Positions 1 to 8,948 of a DNA stretch of 64,000 nucleotides are shown here, piece by piece (position 1 is the stretch's first letter; every line of letters begins with the position of its first letter). Below the pieces are notes generated by a model. That model did no database searches and was not told the DNA's origin. It saw nothing but the letters and a program-made list of their open reading frames with translations. The stretch covers positions 248,001-312,000 of the forward strand of contig JADJUS010000003.1 of the NCBI GenBank assembly GCA_016716905.1, written 5' to 3'. Position numbers and translations under genes: made by a program. This stretch comes from Acidobacteriota bacterium (GTDB lineage Bacteria > Acidobacteriota > Vicinamibacteria > Vicinamibacterales > SCN-69-37).

Positions 1-131
1 TGAACGATCGACCCGTCAGTTCGCCTGTCACGCTCGCGGACGGCCAGACCATTCGGCTCGGTGAGGCCACGCTGACGTTCAGGGCCTCGACTTCGGCAGG
101 CGCGGCCACGAAGAAGATCAGGCGGCCGTGA
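1..131 (+). CDS. C-terminal end of an FHA-domain protein (partial)
   Basis: The frame starting at base 3 is open from the window edge to the TGA at 129-131 and encodes about 42 residues. It has the last strands of a forkhead-associated domain: an NDRPV turn, then a spaced L-DGQTIRLG stretch and a final beta strand LTF, followed by a short basic tail ending KKIRRP. FHA domains bind phosphothreonine and are often attached to Ser/Thr kinases, adenylate cyclases or regulators. What lies upstream is outside the window, so the full protein cannot be named. The FHA call rests on a short segment. Confidence 0.6.
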   Translation, partial: NDRPVSSPVTLADGQTIRLGEATLTFRASTSAGAATKKIRRP

Positions 132-207
132 AAGGCGTGGTCCGCGCCGCTGATAGTGACCACCCCCGTTCAGCGAGCGTTCAGCCGCGCGCCGCTATTC
201 TGCGGGG

Positions 208-1431
208 ATGAGCCTGATTCGAAAGACGCTCACGGGCCTCATTCTTGCGGCGGGAGTCGTCGCGGCCGTGACCTTCGCTGCGCGCAGCGATCAGGCCACG
301 CCCGCCCACCTCGCGGCGCCGGTCGCCATCCCGTTCGAGTCGCTCAACGGCCTGATCCTGTTCCCGATCCGCGTCAATGGTTCCGAACCGCTCACGGTCA
401 TCCTCGATTCCGGCGCCAAGCCCTCCATTGTCAGCCTCGAACGCGCCAAGGCGCTGGCACTCGACCTGGGCGCATCGGTGAGTGTGGGGGGCACAGGGGC
501 TGGCTCGTCGACCGGGGCGTTCGTCAAGAACGCCACGCTCACACTCGACGCGTTGCCCGGGTTTTCGCACCCCGTCACCCTCGCGATCTCCCTCGACGCC
601 ATCGCCCGCCGGACCGGGCGACGTCTCGACGGCATCGTCGGCACCGACTTCATGCGCGCATTTGTTGTCGAGCTCGACTATGAGAAACAGATCCTGACGC
701 TGCACGATGCGCGCACATTCAGCTACCACGGCCCCGGCACCGCGCTGCCGATGACCGTCGACTCGAACGGCCATCCCACGTTCACGGCCATCGTCACGCC
801 AGTCGGCAGGCCGGCCATTGAGGCGACCGTGAAGCTGGATATCGGCGCGTCGGGTGCGGTCACGCTTCACTCGCCGTTCGTCCAGCAACATGGCCTGCCC
901 GGGCCGAACCTGACGACCACGCGCGTGATCGGTGTCACCGGGATGGGCGGCCGGTCATCAGGCCGATTGGGTCGCCTCGCCTCACTCCAGGTGGCCGGCG
1001 TCACCCTAAAACGCCCGACGGTCGTGTTCTCCGCAGACACGTCTGGCGCGAACGCCAATCCCCTGGTGGCTGGTCGCGTCGGCGCCAAAATCGCCAGCCG
1101 CTTCCGCGTGTTTCTGGACTTCACCCGCGGCCAGTTGATCCTGGAGCCGCATGCGACGACGAACACGTCGTTCGACGTCGCCTCCGCAGGGATCGCGTTC
1201 GAGGCCGACGGACCCGAATATCGCACCGTCCGCGTGATCGACGTACTCGAGGATGGGCCTGGCGCACTCGCGGGAATTCAGCAGGGCGATGTGCTCACCG
1301 CCATCGACGGAAAGCCGGCCTCCACTGTCACGATGCTCGACGTGATCAGGCGCCTGGAGCGGGTTGCCCCGTGTGAATTGACCCTGCAACGCGCCGGGCG
1401 CTTCTTGACACTGACGGTGACTCCGAAGTGA
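208..1431 (+). CDS. Secreted retropepsin-like aspartic protease with C-terminal PDZ domain
   Basis: 407 residues. An N-terminal hydrophobic segment (residues 5-25) looks like a signal peptide or anchor. The first aspartyl-protease motif is VILDSGA (Asp67), followed by a hydrophobic flap region. A second, weaker half-motif KLDIGASGAV lies near residue 212. The last ~90 residues resemble a PDZ domain (GPGALAGIQQGDVLTAIDGKP). Proteins with this layout are annotated as aspartyl protease family/PDZ proteins and probably act in the periplasm; the substrate is unknown. The start chosen gives the signal peptide. It is separated from the preceding FHA gene by 76 bp in the same direction. Confidence 0.75.
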   Translation: MSLIRKTLTGLILAAGVVAAVTFAARSDQATPAHLAAPVAIPFESLNGLILFPIRVNGSEPLTVILDSGAKPSIVSLERAKALALDLGASVSVGGTGAGSSTGAFVKNATLTLDALPGFSHPVTLAISLDAIARRTGRRLDGIVGTDFMRAFVVELDYEKQILTLHDARTFSYHGPGTALPMTVDSNGHPTFTAIVTPVGRPAIEATVKLDIGASGAVTLHSPFVQQHGLPGPNLTTTRVIGVTGMGGRSSGRLGRLASLQVAGVTLKRPTVVFSADTSGANANPLVAGRVGAKIASRFRVFLDFTRGQLILEPHATTNTSFDVASAGIAFEADGPEYRTVRVIDVLEDGPGALAGIQQGDVLTAIDGKPASTVTMLDVIRRLERVAPCELTLQRAGRFLTLTVTPK

Positions 1432-1503
1432 GGCGCCATATCAGCAGACTCCGGGCGCAGTTGCGGCCAGCGTCGTGATCATCGCGCGGGTTCCCGACGA
1501 CCG

Positions 1504-1803
1504 CTAGTCACGCAACGCCGCAAGCGGATTAATCCGGCTCGCTCGCCTGGCCGGCACCAGCGCCGAACCGACGGCCACGAGTAGCAGCGTCGCCGCCAGC
1601 GCGGTCAGCGTCAGCGGGTCACTGGCACTAATTCCCACTGTCAGAAACGCCTGCAAGTGTGGCGCGAGCAAGAGGGAGAGGGCGATTCCGGCGGCGATAC
1701 CCACCGCAGCCAAGATGAATGCCCCAGACAGAATTTGGCGGCCAACCTGCCGTGGCGATTCGCCCAAGGCAAGTCGAACGCCGATTTCTTGGGAGCTGGT
1801 GTG
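1504..1803 (-). pseudogene. Decayed C-terminal tail of an ADOP/FtsX-type permease
   Basis: The minus strand encodes a typical last segment of an ADOP/MacB permease: SQEIGVRLALGESPRQV, then two hydrophobic helices and a final ARRASRINPLAALRD, which matches the usual PAxRAsrvdPmxALR ending. Only ~98 residues remain of a protein that normally exceeds 800. Homology begins just below the stop codon of the next minus-strand gene (1814), so the upstream 85-90% has been lost. An ATG at 1767 opens an 87-residue frame, but a permease stub this short is unlikely to work. It is probably the relic of a second permease next to the intact one at 2587-5169. Confidence 0.75.
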
Positions 1804-1813
1804 ACGGGGCCTC

Positions 1814-2500
1814 TCAGCGCGGCCGGGCGAACATTCCGTCGTTGAGCGGCACGTTCACGGCCAGCGTCTTGATCATCGCGCGCCAGGTGCCGTCGGGTGA
1901 CGACACCCAGAGCGGGTGATGAATACCGTCGTGCACGTACTCCCACGGGCCCGACGCGGTGCCGGCATCATTGGTGTGCGCGCCAAACGCATACGGCTCG
2001 CCTTTGGCATCGAGGGCAAACCACAGGATGCGGGCGCCGTTTTCATGAATCTCCAGCCGGCGCTGCGCATTGATCGACAACGACAGCGCGGCATCCCGCG
2101 CGGCCACGCGGTGCAACGTCCGATAGACATGCCCGGCATACCACTCCATGTCGGTCTTCATGATGTTGTCGGGCACGTCCTGGACGACGCCGGCTCGGGT
2201 CAGCATCCAGCTCCGAGGGCCGTCGATGACGCGCACGACCTTGAGATTGGGACCCGTCGTATCGATTCGGAATCGTGGACGCGTGAAGTCCATCGTGATG
2301 ACGACACGCAGCACGGTGGGGTCTGCGACGAGGTTCTGCTGGGAGTCATTCACCGTGTTGGTGACGGTGGCCCACCTGGCGCGACCGCCGATCGCGCCCA
2401 GCAGCCGGTCAGCCATCTGCTCCGGAGTTTCGGCCGCCTGCGGTGAAACGCCTGAGACCACGGCAAGGATGAGAGCAAGTTCGGCGAATCGAATCACCAT
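1814..2500 (-). CDS. Secreted hypothetical protein
   Basis: 228 residues with a signal peptide (hydrophobic residues 4-20 ending PQAAE). The mature part is beta-rich, with strands such as RVVITMDFTRPRFRI and SWMLTRAGVVQDVP. This is reminiscent of the LolA/LolB-like or outer-membrane lipoprotein-sorting folds common in acidobacterial periplasmic proteins, but I do not recognise the family with confidence. It lies between the permease relic and the intact ADOP permease on the same strand, 86 bp downstream of the latter. It may have been part of the same locus. No catalytic motif is visible. Confidence 0.6.
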   Translation of the reverse strand: MVIRFAELALILAVVSGVSPQAAETPEQMADRLLGAIGGRARWATVTNTVNDSQQNLVADPTVLRVVITMDFTRPRFRIDTTGPNLKVVRVIDGPRSWMLTRAGVVQDVPDNIMKTDMEWYAGHVYRTLHRVAARDAALSLSINAQRRLEIHENGARILWFALDAKGEPYAFGAHTNDAGTASGPWEYVHDGIHHPLWVSSPDGTWRAMIKTLAVNVPLNDGMFARPR

Positions 2501-2586
2501 GATGATCTAACAGAACCTCTGACGCCTGTCGATTGGTTTGGGATGAGTCGCAGGGTTGGGACCATTGGCCTTCTCGTCACTGGTTG

Positions 2587-5169
2587 TCAGGACTTGAGGG
2601 CCTCCGACGGATCGCCCTGTGCGGCCCGGCGCGCCGGACCGAGTGAGGCGAGCAGCGCACACACGCCGAAGGCGGTCAGCGCGCCGAACATGACGACGGG
2701 ATCGTTGGGTTCAACCCCGAATAGTTGCGACCGCAAGAGGCGTCCGAGCGCCAATGCACCGGCGAGTCCAGCCGTGAGACCAAGGCCGATCATCACGAGT
2801 CCCTGACGCAGGAAGAGGGCCGTGATCTGTCCACGCGTGGCGCCTATCGCCAGCCGAATGGCCACCTCGCGCCGCCGCTGGCCGGCGGCATAGGCCGTCA
2901 CCCCGTGGATGCCGACCAGGGCGAGCACCACGGCCAGCCCAGAGAAGACGGCGAGCAACTGCGCGAGAAAACGCGCGCCGGCCCGCTGCTGGTCGAGGAT
3001 GTCGGCGAGCGGCCGCCAACTTCCGGCCACGAGGCCCTCGTCGATCCGTTTCAACGCACGGCGGAGCTGATCAAACGCGATTTCCGGCCGTGCGCTGCGC
3101 AAGTACACGAATGGCGACAGCGATCCTGATTGCGACATCGGCGTGTACAGGTCAGCCATATCCGTATCCGAATGGCTGAATCGGGTGTCGGCCGCCACCC
3201 CGACGACCTCGTAGATCGTCGGCGCCGTGCCGGCCGGCGCCTGTGGTGACGGTGATACTTCGAGTCGCTGACCGACTGCGCGCTGCCCGGGCCACAGTCG
3301 CTCGGCGAGCGTGCGGCTGGCGACAATCACCGGGGGCTGTCCGACTCGATCGGCCGACGTGAATCGGCGTCCGTCGACGACTGGAATACCGAGCAGGTCG
3401 AAGTAGTTCGCGCTCACAGACATCAGGCCCGACCGCGTGCGCGCGGCCTGGGTCTGGTCTGCGCCTCGCACTCCGCGCTCGGGTGCTGCCTGAAGGGGCC
3501 ACGAGCTGGTGAACGCCAGACCCTGCAGGTCTGAGAGGCCCTCGGTCTCATCGGCGATCCGTTGGAGCAGCGCCATCCGGCTCACCGCGTCGGGATATGA
3601 CGCCTGTCGCACGCTGATGCGACTAGTCAAGATGTCTTGCATCGAAAGCCCCACGTCGGTGTTGAGGATGCGCAAGCTGCTTTGCACCATCAATGTGGCG
3701 GCGATGAGCAGGGCCAGGCACGCACCCACCTCGGCGGCCACCAGTGCCAGCCGCGCGCGCTGCTGTGCGTGTCCGCCCGTTGATCCCTTCTGGCCTGCGG
3801 AGAGTGACAACGCGCCCATGCCGCGGGCCGCGGCCCATGCGGGGAACACTGAACACACGAGCACAATAAACACGGCGGCGGCCAGTGCGCCGGCCCAGAC
3901 CACGCCATCAATCTGCAGCGCAGACACGCCTCCAGGCACCGCGCGACCGAGCTGACGTCCCACCATCGGCGCCATTGCGCCAATCAGCGCGTACGCGGCG
4001 GCGAGGCCCACGGCTCCTGCCGCAACGCCAAGGACGACCGCCTCGGCGACGATGACGCGCACGATCCGCGCGGCGGTGGCGCCCAGCGCCTTGCGTACCG
4101 CCATTTCCTGACGGCGTTCGTTGGCGCGCACCAGAAGGAGCACGGCGACGTTGGCGGCGGCAATGAGCAACACGAGTGCCGCGCCGGCAGCGAGGGTGAG
4201 CAGCAGGGGTTTGACGGTCGTGACGTATCCCTCCCGCGCCGAGACCACGTCAGCGCTCCATGTGTCGGGCAGGTTGTGCCTGGCCCTGACCAGAGCCGTG
4301 ACGCGGCCGGCGATCATCGCGGATGTCACGCCGGTTCGGGCCCGCACGACGTACGGGTAGGACGGCGCTCGCAGCGGCGCCAGAACCTCTGTGAAGGCCT
4401 GTTGGATGTGCCAGTGTCCCTCAGGCAGCACGCCGACGATCGTGAAGACGCCAATATCGTCGGGCCGGTCGTTTGAGTACGACTCGAAGTGGCGTCCGAC
4501 AATGTTGACGTCTCCGCCGAAGCGGCTCTGCCAGAGCCGGTGACTGATGATGGCCACGGCCTGGCTCCCGGGCGCGTAGTCGTCCGGCCGAAAGACCCGG
4601 CCGAGCGCCGTGCGGATGCCGAACCCCTCCATGTAGCCGGGTGTGACCCACGTGCCCTGTGCCGCTTCGGTGTAGGGTGCGCCGCGAAGGTTGAACAAAT
4701 CGAGATCCCAGGAGATCTGCAGATCGAGCAGGTCGTTGAGCGACGACCAGTCGAGCTCCTCGAGTCCCTGCGGCATGTCTACGCCGGGCCTGAAGAGGTT
4801 CACGTTGTGGAGGCGGTCGCTGTCCGGATAGGGCAGTCCGCGAATCAGGTAGGCGTTGACACCGGCAAGCACTGACAGACTCAGGGCAACGCCGAAGCCG
4901 AGTGTGGTCGTCGCCACCAGTGCCAGTCGGCGCTGGCGGGCGAGCGTGCGTGCCGCGAGTCGTACATCGTGGGCGAACGCGGCGAGGCCCGAGAGCGCTC
5001 GGCCGACAAGGTGCGCACACGCCGACTTGAAGGCCTGGCGCCAGTACCACGCGCCGCTACGCCCACGGGCGAACTCCTCGTCGAGGTCGCCGGCCACGAC
5101 TTCAAAGGCCGTGGGGCCGAGACAGGCGCGCAGCAGGCGGACGGCGAACGACGGTGGGCGCCGCATCAC
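2587..5169 (-). CDS. ADOP family MacB/FtsX-like ABC transporter permease
   Basis: 860 residues, the usual length for the acidobacterial duplicated orphan permease family. The N-terminal ~60 residues carry the permease prefix domain (LLRACLGPTAFEVVAGDLDEEFA). Then come a first transmembrane helix (~83-105), a MacB periplasmic core domain, a three-helix FtsX domain (~330-450), a second periplasmic core and a final FtsX domain ending GPARRAAQGDPSEALKS. No ATPase is encoded beside it, which is typical of orphan ADOP proteins. The start overlaps the stop of the PadR gene by 4 bp (ATGA-type coupling), so the two are co-transcribed and the regulator probably controls the permease. Substrate unknown. 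Confidence 0.9.
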   Translation of the reverse strand: MMRRPPSFAVRLLRACLGPTAFEVVAGDLDEEFARGRSGAWYWRQAFKSACAHLVGRALSGLAAFAHDVRLAARTLARQRRLALVATTTLGFGVALSLSVLAGVNAYLIRGLPYPDSDRLHNVNLFRPGVDMPQGLEELDWSSLNDLLDLQISWDLDLFNLRGAPYTEAAQGTWVTPGYMEGFGIRTALGRVFRPDDYAPGSQAVAIISHRLWQSRFGGDVNIVGRHFESYSNDRPDDIGVFTIVGVLPEGHWHIQQAFTEVLAPLRAPSYPYVVRARTGVTSAMIAGRVTALVRARHNLPDTWSADVVSAREGYVTTVKPLLLTLAAGAALVLLIAAANVAVLLLVRANERRQEMAVRKALGATAARIVRVIVAEAVVLGVAAGAVGLAAAYALIGAMAPMVGRQLGRAVPGGVSALQIDGVVWAGALAAAVFIVLVCSVFPAWAAARGMGALSLSAGQKGSTGGHAQQRARLALVAAEVGACLALLIAATLMVQSSLRILNTDVGLSMQDILTSRISVRQASYPDAVSRMALLQRIADETEGLSDLQGLAFTSSWPLQAAPERGVRGADQTQAARTRSGLMSVSANYFDLLGIPVVDGRRFTSADRVGQPPVIVASRTLAERLWPGQRAVGQRLEVSPSPQAPAGTAPTIYEVVGVAADTRFSHSDTDMADLYTPMSQSGSLSPFVYLRSARPEIAFDQLRRALKRIDEGLVAGSWRPLADILDQQRAGARFLAQLLAVFSGLAVVLALVGIHGVTAYAAGQRRREVAIRLAIGATRGQITALFLRQGLVMIGLGLTAGLAGALALGRLLRSQLFGVEPNDPVVMFGALTAFGVCALLASLGPARRAAQGDPSEALKS

Positions 5170-5492
5170 GATCGCTCCAGCTTGGCGTCGAGTCCCTCGG
5201 CGACCCGACGCACGGTGTCAAGCGCGTGTGCCAGCGCGCGCCGGCCCTGGGGTCGCAGCCGGTAATAACGTTTGCGACGCCCCCCGCGCTCAGGTGTGGG
5301 CTCTCCGTAGCGGGACGCGACCAGGCCCCGGCCTTCGAGCCGTTCGAGTGTGGTGAAGACCGCACCGGGTGAGACATCGCGGCCGGCACGCTCCTGCAGT
5401 TCCAATCGGACTGCGGCACTGTACGCGCCCTCATCCAGGCGCAGGACGGTCAACATGACGAGTTGTTCGAACTCTCCGAGGACTTCAGGCAT
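5166..5492 (-). CDS. PadR family transcriptional regulator
   Basis: 108 residues. A winged-helix DNA-binding domain fills most of the protein: LGEFEQLVMLTVLRLDEGAYSA, then the recognition segment SPGAVFTTLERLEGRGLV and the wing GRRKRYYRLRPQGRRAL. This is the short PadR form normally found directly upstream of ADOP permeases in Acidobacteria. It overlaps the permease start by 4 bp, so it is probably an autoregulated two-gene operon. A short inverted repeat overlaps its likely promoter (see 5513-5541). Inducer unknown. Confidence 0.9.
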   Translation of the reverse strand: MPEVLGEFEQLVMLTVLRLDEGAYSAAVRLELQERAGRDVSPGAVFTTLERLEGRGLVASRYGEPTPERGGRRKRYYRLRPQGRRALAHALDTVRRVAEGLDAKLERS

Positions 5493-5512
5493 TGGAAAAG
5501 ACTCCGACGACT

Positions 5513-5541
5513 AGTCAACTACGCTGTAGGAAAAATGTCAA
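5513..5541 (-). promoter_or_regulatory. Candidate PadR promoter/operator
   Basis: On the minus strand a perfect -35 hexamer TTGACA (5536-5541) is followed by a 17-bp spacer holding the symmetric CTACAGCGTAG (5519-5529; CTAC/GTAG arms). The -10 position reads TTGACT and is poor. The site is 21 bp above the regulator's ATG. The symmetry suggests autoregulation, but this is inference. Confidence 0.35.
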
Positions 5542-5732
5542 CGACGGCCGATTCCGAACGGTTGCCGCCTCCCTGCACAGTCCCGCACAATCCGTGTCAT
5601 GTTGACGACCGTCCTTCTCTTGACCGTGTGCCTGCTTGGGCAAAGACACGCGTCTCTGAAAAAGGAACGCGACCTCATCGGTTAAGGGAACTAGGGGACC
5701 CGCTTGGCGGGACACACTCAGAAAGGACTGCA

Positions 5733-7439
5733 ATGAGCCCGTTCGGGATATTTCAATCGATCAGTGTAGCCACCAATGCCGTGTCTGCATTTCTGTTGGC
5801 GGGCGCCTTGGCATCGCCGCTCGTTGCGCAGGTGCCGGCGCGCTCCACCTACTATTCCGTTCCGTCGTGGGCGCCAGACGGCAACACGATCACGTTCGAA
5901 TCCAACAGGGATGGCGAAGCAGCCGTCTATTCCATCCGGCCGGATGGCTCCAACCTGAGGAGGCTGACTCCCGCCGGGACCAGAGGAGAACAGCCCAATT
6001 GGTCGGCGGATGGTCGATTTCTCGTCTACTCATCAGCCAAAGACGGCGTGAAGCAATTGCACCGGATGACACCTGACGGCCGGAATGTGGTGCCTGTACC
6101 GGGCACGACAAATGGATTCCTCGCGGCCTTCTCACCCGATGGCCGTTGGCTCCTCTTCGCGGCCCAGGATCGAATCCCTTCGATCCAGTATCGCGTCTAT
6201 GTCATGCGCCCGGACGGATCGGACCGGCGGTCGCTTGGCGACATGGCGAAGAGCAATGAAGACCCGCGGTGGACCACCGACGGTGCACGCGTGGTGTTCA
6301 ACGAAGTGCCGCTGCTCGAGAGGTTGCCGGACGAAGCGCCAAGAGACTTCGTCCGCAGACGGACACAGGCACAACGGCTGGTCAGTGTCACACCAGACGG
6401 ACGTGAGACGCGCATCCTGGAGCCCGAGGAGGCGAGTCGTCTCACTCGAGACCGTGGGCTGTCGCCCGATGGCAAGTGGCTGCTGTATGCCAAGGCCGTC
6501 GACGGTGTCAGCGGACTCCTTCTTCGGGATCAGGCCTCGGGAACTGAGCGCCTGCTTGACGGGGGGACGCGCGCCGCAGTGTCCAGGCCTGCGCAAAGTC
6601 CAGCGCCTGTCCCGCCACAGAATCACGCGGCTCGGCCTGCCGTATCGCCCGATGGCAGGTGGATTGCGTTCCATGCGGATCGTGACGGCTCGTCTCAGAT
6701 CTTTGTGATTCGTGCGGATGGATCGGATGAACGCCTGGTCACCCGGTCACCCACGCCCAAGAGTGGCGTGCGTTGGTCGGCTGATGGACGCGAGTTATTG
6801 TTCACGTCATTCACAAACAACACCGGGTACCTGTTTGCCGTTGGCGTTGACGGTACGGCCGAGCGTGAGGTGCTTTCGGTATCTGGGCGCGATCCTCAGC
6901 TGTCGCCTGACGGTCGCCGGGTTGTCTACGCCGCCGGCCCCTTCAACGCGACGGCCTTGATGCTCGCCGAGGTCGACGGCGCGACGCTGAGCCATCCCCG
7001 ACGAATCAACGACGAGGCCTCGTCAATTGCCTGGAATGCCAAGTGGTCACCGGATGGCGCACGCCTCGCGTTCACCGGGCGCGCACCCGGGAATCCACAG
7101 TTGCAAATCTGGACGATGAACTCGGACGGATCGAAGTCGGCACCGTTGACCCACCTGCCGCCTGGGGACGGCCGGGCGCAGGTGCCCGCCTGGTCACCTG
7201 ACGGCAGGTCGATCGTCTTTCAATCGGACACGCCGGACCGTTCGTCGCACCTCTGGCGGGTGGAAGTGAGGACTGGCACAACCACGAGGGTGCTTGATCA
7301 CGCCGAGGTGTTTCTCGACGAAACGCCCGTCTGGTTCCCCGACGGTCAGCGTCTCGCGTTTCAAAGCACCCGCACTGGGCGCTGGGAAGTGTGGACGGTC
7401 AAGATCGATGGCACCGAATTGAGACAGATTACGAAGTAG
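5733..7439 (+). CDS. Secreted TolB/PD40-type beta-propeller protein
   Basis: The frame is open from 5463, but the likely start is ATG 5733, which follows a GAAAGGA ribosome site and gives a clear signal peptide (AFLLAGALASPLVAQ). The product has 568 residues. It is made of repeated PD40/WD40-like blades with the pattern SWAPDGNTITFESNRDG, WSADGRFLVYSS and SPDGRWIAFHADRDG, about a dozen in all, which predicts one or two beta-propellers. Such proteins bind peptides or partner proteins in the periplasm. No peptidase domain follows the propeller, so it is not a DPP-IV-like enzyme. The gene stands alone and converges with the 7563-8501 gene. Confidence 0.8.
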   Translation: MSPFGIFQSISVATNAVSAFLLAGALASPLVAQVPARSTYYSVPSWAPDGNTITFESNRDGEAAVYSIRPDGSNLRRLTPAGTRGEQPNWSADGRFLVYSSAKDGVKQLHRMTPDGRNVVPVPGTTNGFLAAFSPDGRWLLFAAQDRIPSIQYRVYVMRPDGSDRRSLGDMAKSNEDPRWTTDGARVVFNEVPLLERLPDEAPRDFVRRRTQAQRLVSVTPDGRETRILEPEEASRLTRDRGLSPDGKWLLYAKAVDGVSGLLLRDQASGTERLLDGGTRAAVSRPAQSPAPVPPQNHAARPAVSPDGRWIAFHADRDGSSQIFVIRADGSDERLVTRSPTPKSGVRWSADGRELLFTSFTNNTGYLFAVGVDGTAEREVLSVSGRDPQLSPDGRRVVYAAGPFNATALMLAEVDGATLSHPRRINDEASSIAWNAKWSPDGARLAFTGRAPGNPQLQIWTMNSDGSKSAPLTHLPPGDGRAQVPAWSPDGRSIVFQSDTPDRSSHLWRVEVRTGTTTRVLDHAEVFLDETPVWFPDGQRLAFQSTRTGRWEVWTVKIDGTELRQITK

Positions 7440-7562
7440 GGTGCGACCAGAGACACGCCTACTTGATGACATACGTCGCCTTGGCTGCCCGCTCCTCAAC
7501 AACATCTTCGTCGGCGGTATGGACCGAGACGCGTTGCGATGGCCTTTGAACCGGCAGCTCCC

Positions 7563-8501
7563 TCAGGTCATGCGACGGATCGAATCCGCGTGGCCCGGCA
7601 GCGCGCCGCTCAGCGCAGCAATGTGCTCGGGTCCGATACCGCAACACCCACCAAAAGCCGTTACGCCAAACGCCTGCCAGCGGCGCGACGTGCGCACCAG
7701 TTCCGCAGGAGGAATCACCTCGACGAATCGCCAGTCCGGCGATTCGAAATAGCCGCATTCCGGATAGGTCGCGATCGGTCCGGACCAGTGCGTGCGCAGC
7801 ACCGCCAGCGCTTCCTCGGTCTCGTTGACCGACGTGTGCATGATCATCATGACCGCCGGCCGCAATGCCGTGAGCGCGCGCACGATGTCTTCGAGCGCGC
7901 AGTCGTCACGGCCCCAGCCTTGCAACTGCCCGTTCTTGCCGCGCTCGGTGGAAATACCGATCCAGACCGGCAGGCTCGTCGCGAGCGCAGCCTCGCAGGC
8001 CCAGACCGCATAGTCCGTGTCGCGCATCATCTCCATCATCAGCAAGTCGCAGCCGGCGGATCTGAGCACGTCAGCCTTGCGCTGAAACAGGGCCCGAGCC
8101 GTGCCCTCATCGATGTCGACTTCAACGTTACGATCGCCGCCCGGCACCACGGGACGCATCGTCGACATGGATCCAGCGACACAGACTTCGGTGCCCGCCG
8201 CGCACTCCTTCGCGAGTGCCACGGCGACGGTATCGATGCCCACCATGTCGTCGATGCGCCCGAGATGACGGAATAGCAGCGGGCTGGTCGCGAACGTGTT
8301 GGCCGTGATGATGTCGGCTCCCGCATCGATGTAGCCGTGATGGACCGCGCGGACGACATCAGGGTGTGTCAGGTTGGCATCGGCGCACCAGGTGTCGCCA
8401 CTCATCGGCGCGCCACGGCGCTGCAGATCGGTGCCCGTGCCACCATCGAGGATGATGCGGTCACCAAGCCGTAGTTGTTCTGCGATTCGGGCGTAGCTCA
8501 T
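7563..8501 (-). CDS. Homocysteine S-methyltransferase family protein
   Basis: 312 residues. The N-terminus has the family signature ILDGGTGTDLQRRG. A barrel with GADIITANTF follows. Near the C-terminus are the zinc ligands: ECGYF and FGGCCGIGPEHI (the conserved GGCC pair). Family members move a methyl group from S-methylmethionine, a methylcobamide or betaine-type donor to homocysteine or related thiols; the donor cannot be told from the sequence. It lies 6 bp above a decayed M24 peptidase end on the same strand and is otherwise isolated. The 123 bp to the convergent PD40 gene show nothing recognisable. Confidence 0.85.
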   Translation of the reverse strand: MSYARIAEQLRLGDRIILDGGTGTDLQRRGAPMSGDTWCADANLTHPDVVRAVHHGYIDAGADIITANTFATSPLLFRHLGRIDDMVGIDTVAVALAKECAAGTEVCVAGSMSTMRPVVPGGDRNVEVDIDEGTARALFQRKADVLRSAGCDLLMMEMMRDTDYAVWACEAALATSLPVWIGISTERGKNGQLQGWGRDDCALEDIVRALTALRPAVMMIMHTSVNETEEALAVLRTHWSGPIATYPECGYFESPDWRFVEVIPPAELVRTSRRWQAFGVTAFGGCCGIGPEHIAALSGALPGHADSIRRMT

Positions 8502-8507
8502 CGCGGA

Positions 8508-8800
8508 CTACCGCCGGATCATCTGCAGGATGCCGTCTTCCGTCATCAGGGCTTCGATCTCCGTCACCGTCCGCGGCGCACCGGCCGAGAGCACCTCACG
8601 GCCCGTTGCGGTGATCGCCACGGTATCCTCGATGCGGATGCCAAACTGTTCGTCGAACCGGAAGAGCTGAATGTCGCAGGCGAAGACGAAGCCGGGCTTC
8701 GGCACTTCATCGGGACCGGCAAACGTGCCAGTTGACGTCATGCGTCGCCAGGCCAATCGAGTGGTTGTAGCCGCCGTAGCGGATGCCGCCATCATCACGA
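8508..8800 (-). pseudogene. Frameshifted C-terminal remnant of an M24 (Xaa-Pro aminopeptidase-like) metallopeptidase
   Basis: The last ~70 residues (GFVFACDIQLFRFDEQFG, IRIEDTVAITATG, ending near MIRR) are the C-terminal part of the M24 pita-bread fold, including the GIRIEDT glutamate. The preceding metal-site strand GYNHSIGLATHDV is present at 8735-8770 but in a different reading frame, so one frameshift lies at about 8732. Everything N-terminal is missing. A 115-residue frame (ATG 8855) reads through, but its first 50 residues are out-of-frame M24 sequence that happens to look like a signal peptide. I treat the gene as dead. Confidence 0.7.
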
Positions 8801-8948
8801 GAGCCGCGACCAGCACCGCCGCGACCCGTCCACTCACAAACCGTCGATACGCCATGTTCTTCCCTGTACGCCCGTCACCGGGTGGCTGGCATCCTGTATT
8901 TGCTGGTCCGAGTCGTCCGGGTCAGCGCCCGTCCTGAAAAGCCGGTCA

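Noticed and set aside
5599..5685. 28-codon hydrophobic frame before the PD40 gene
   Set aside because: It starts with ATG and has a hydrophobic stretch, but lacks a ribosome site and any conservation evidence. Too short to support as a gene.
7459..7758. 99-residue minus-strand frame at the end of the homocysteine methyltransferase-family gene
   Set aside because: Mostly out-of-frame methyltransferase code. Its last ~30 residues in the intergenic part match nothing I recognise.
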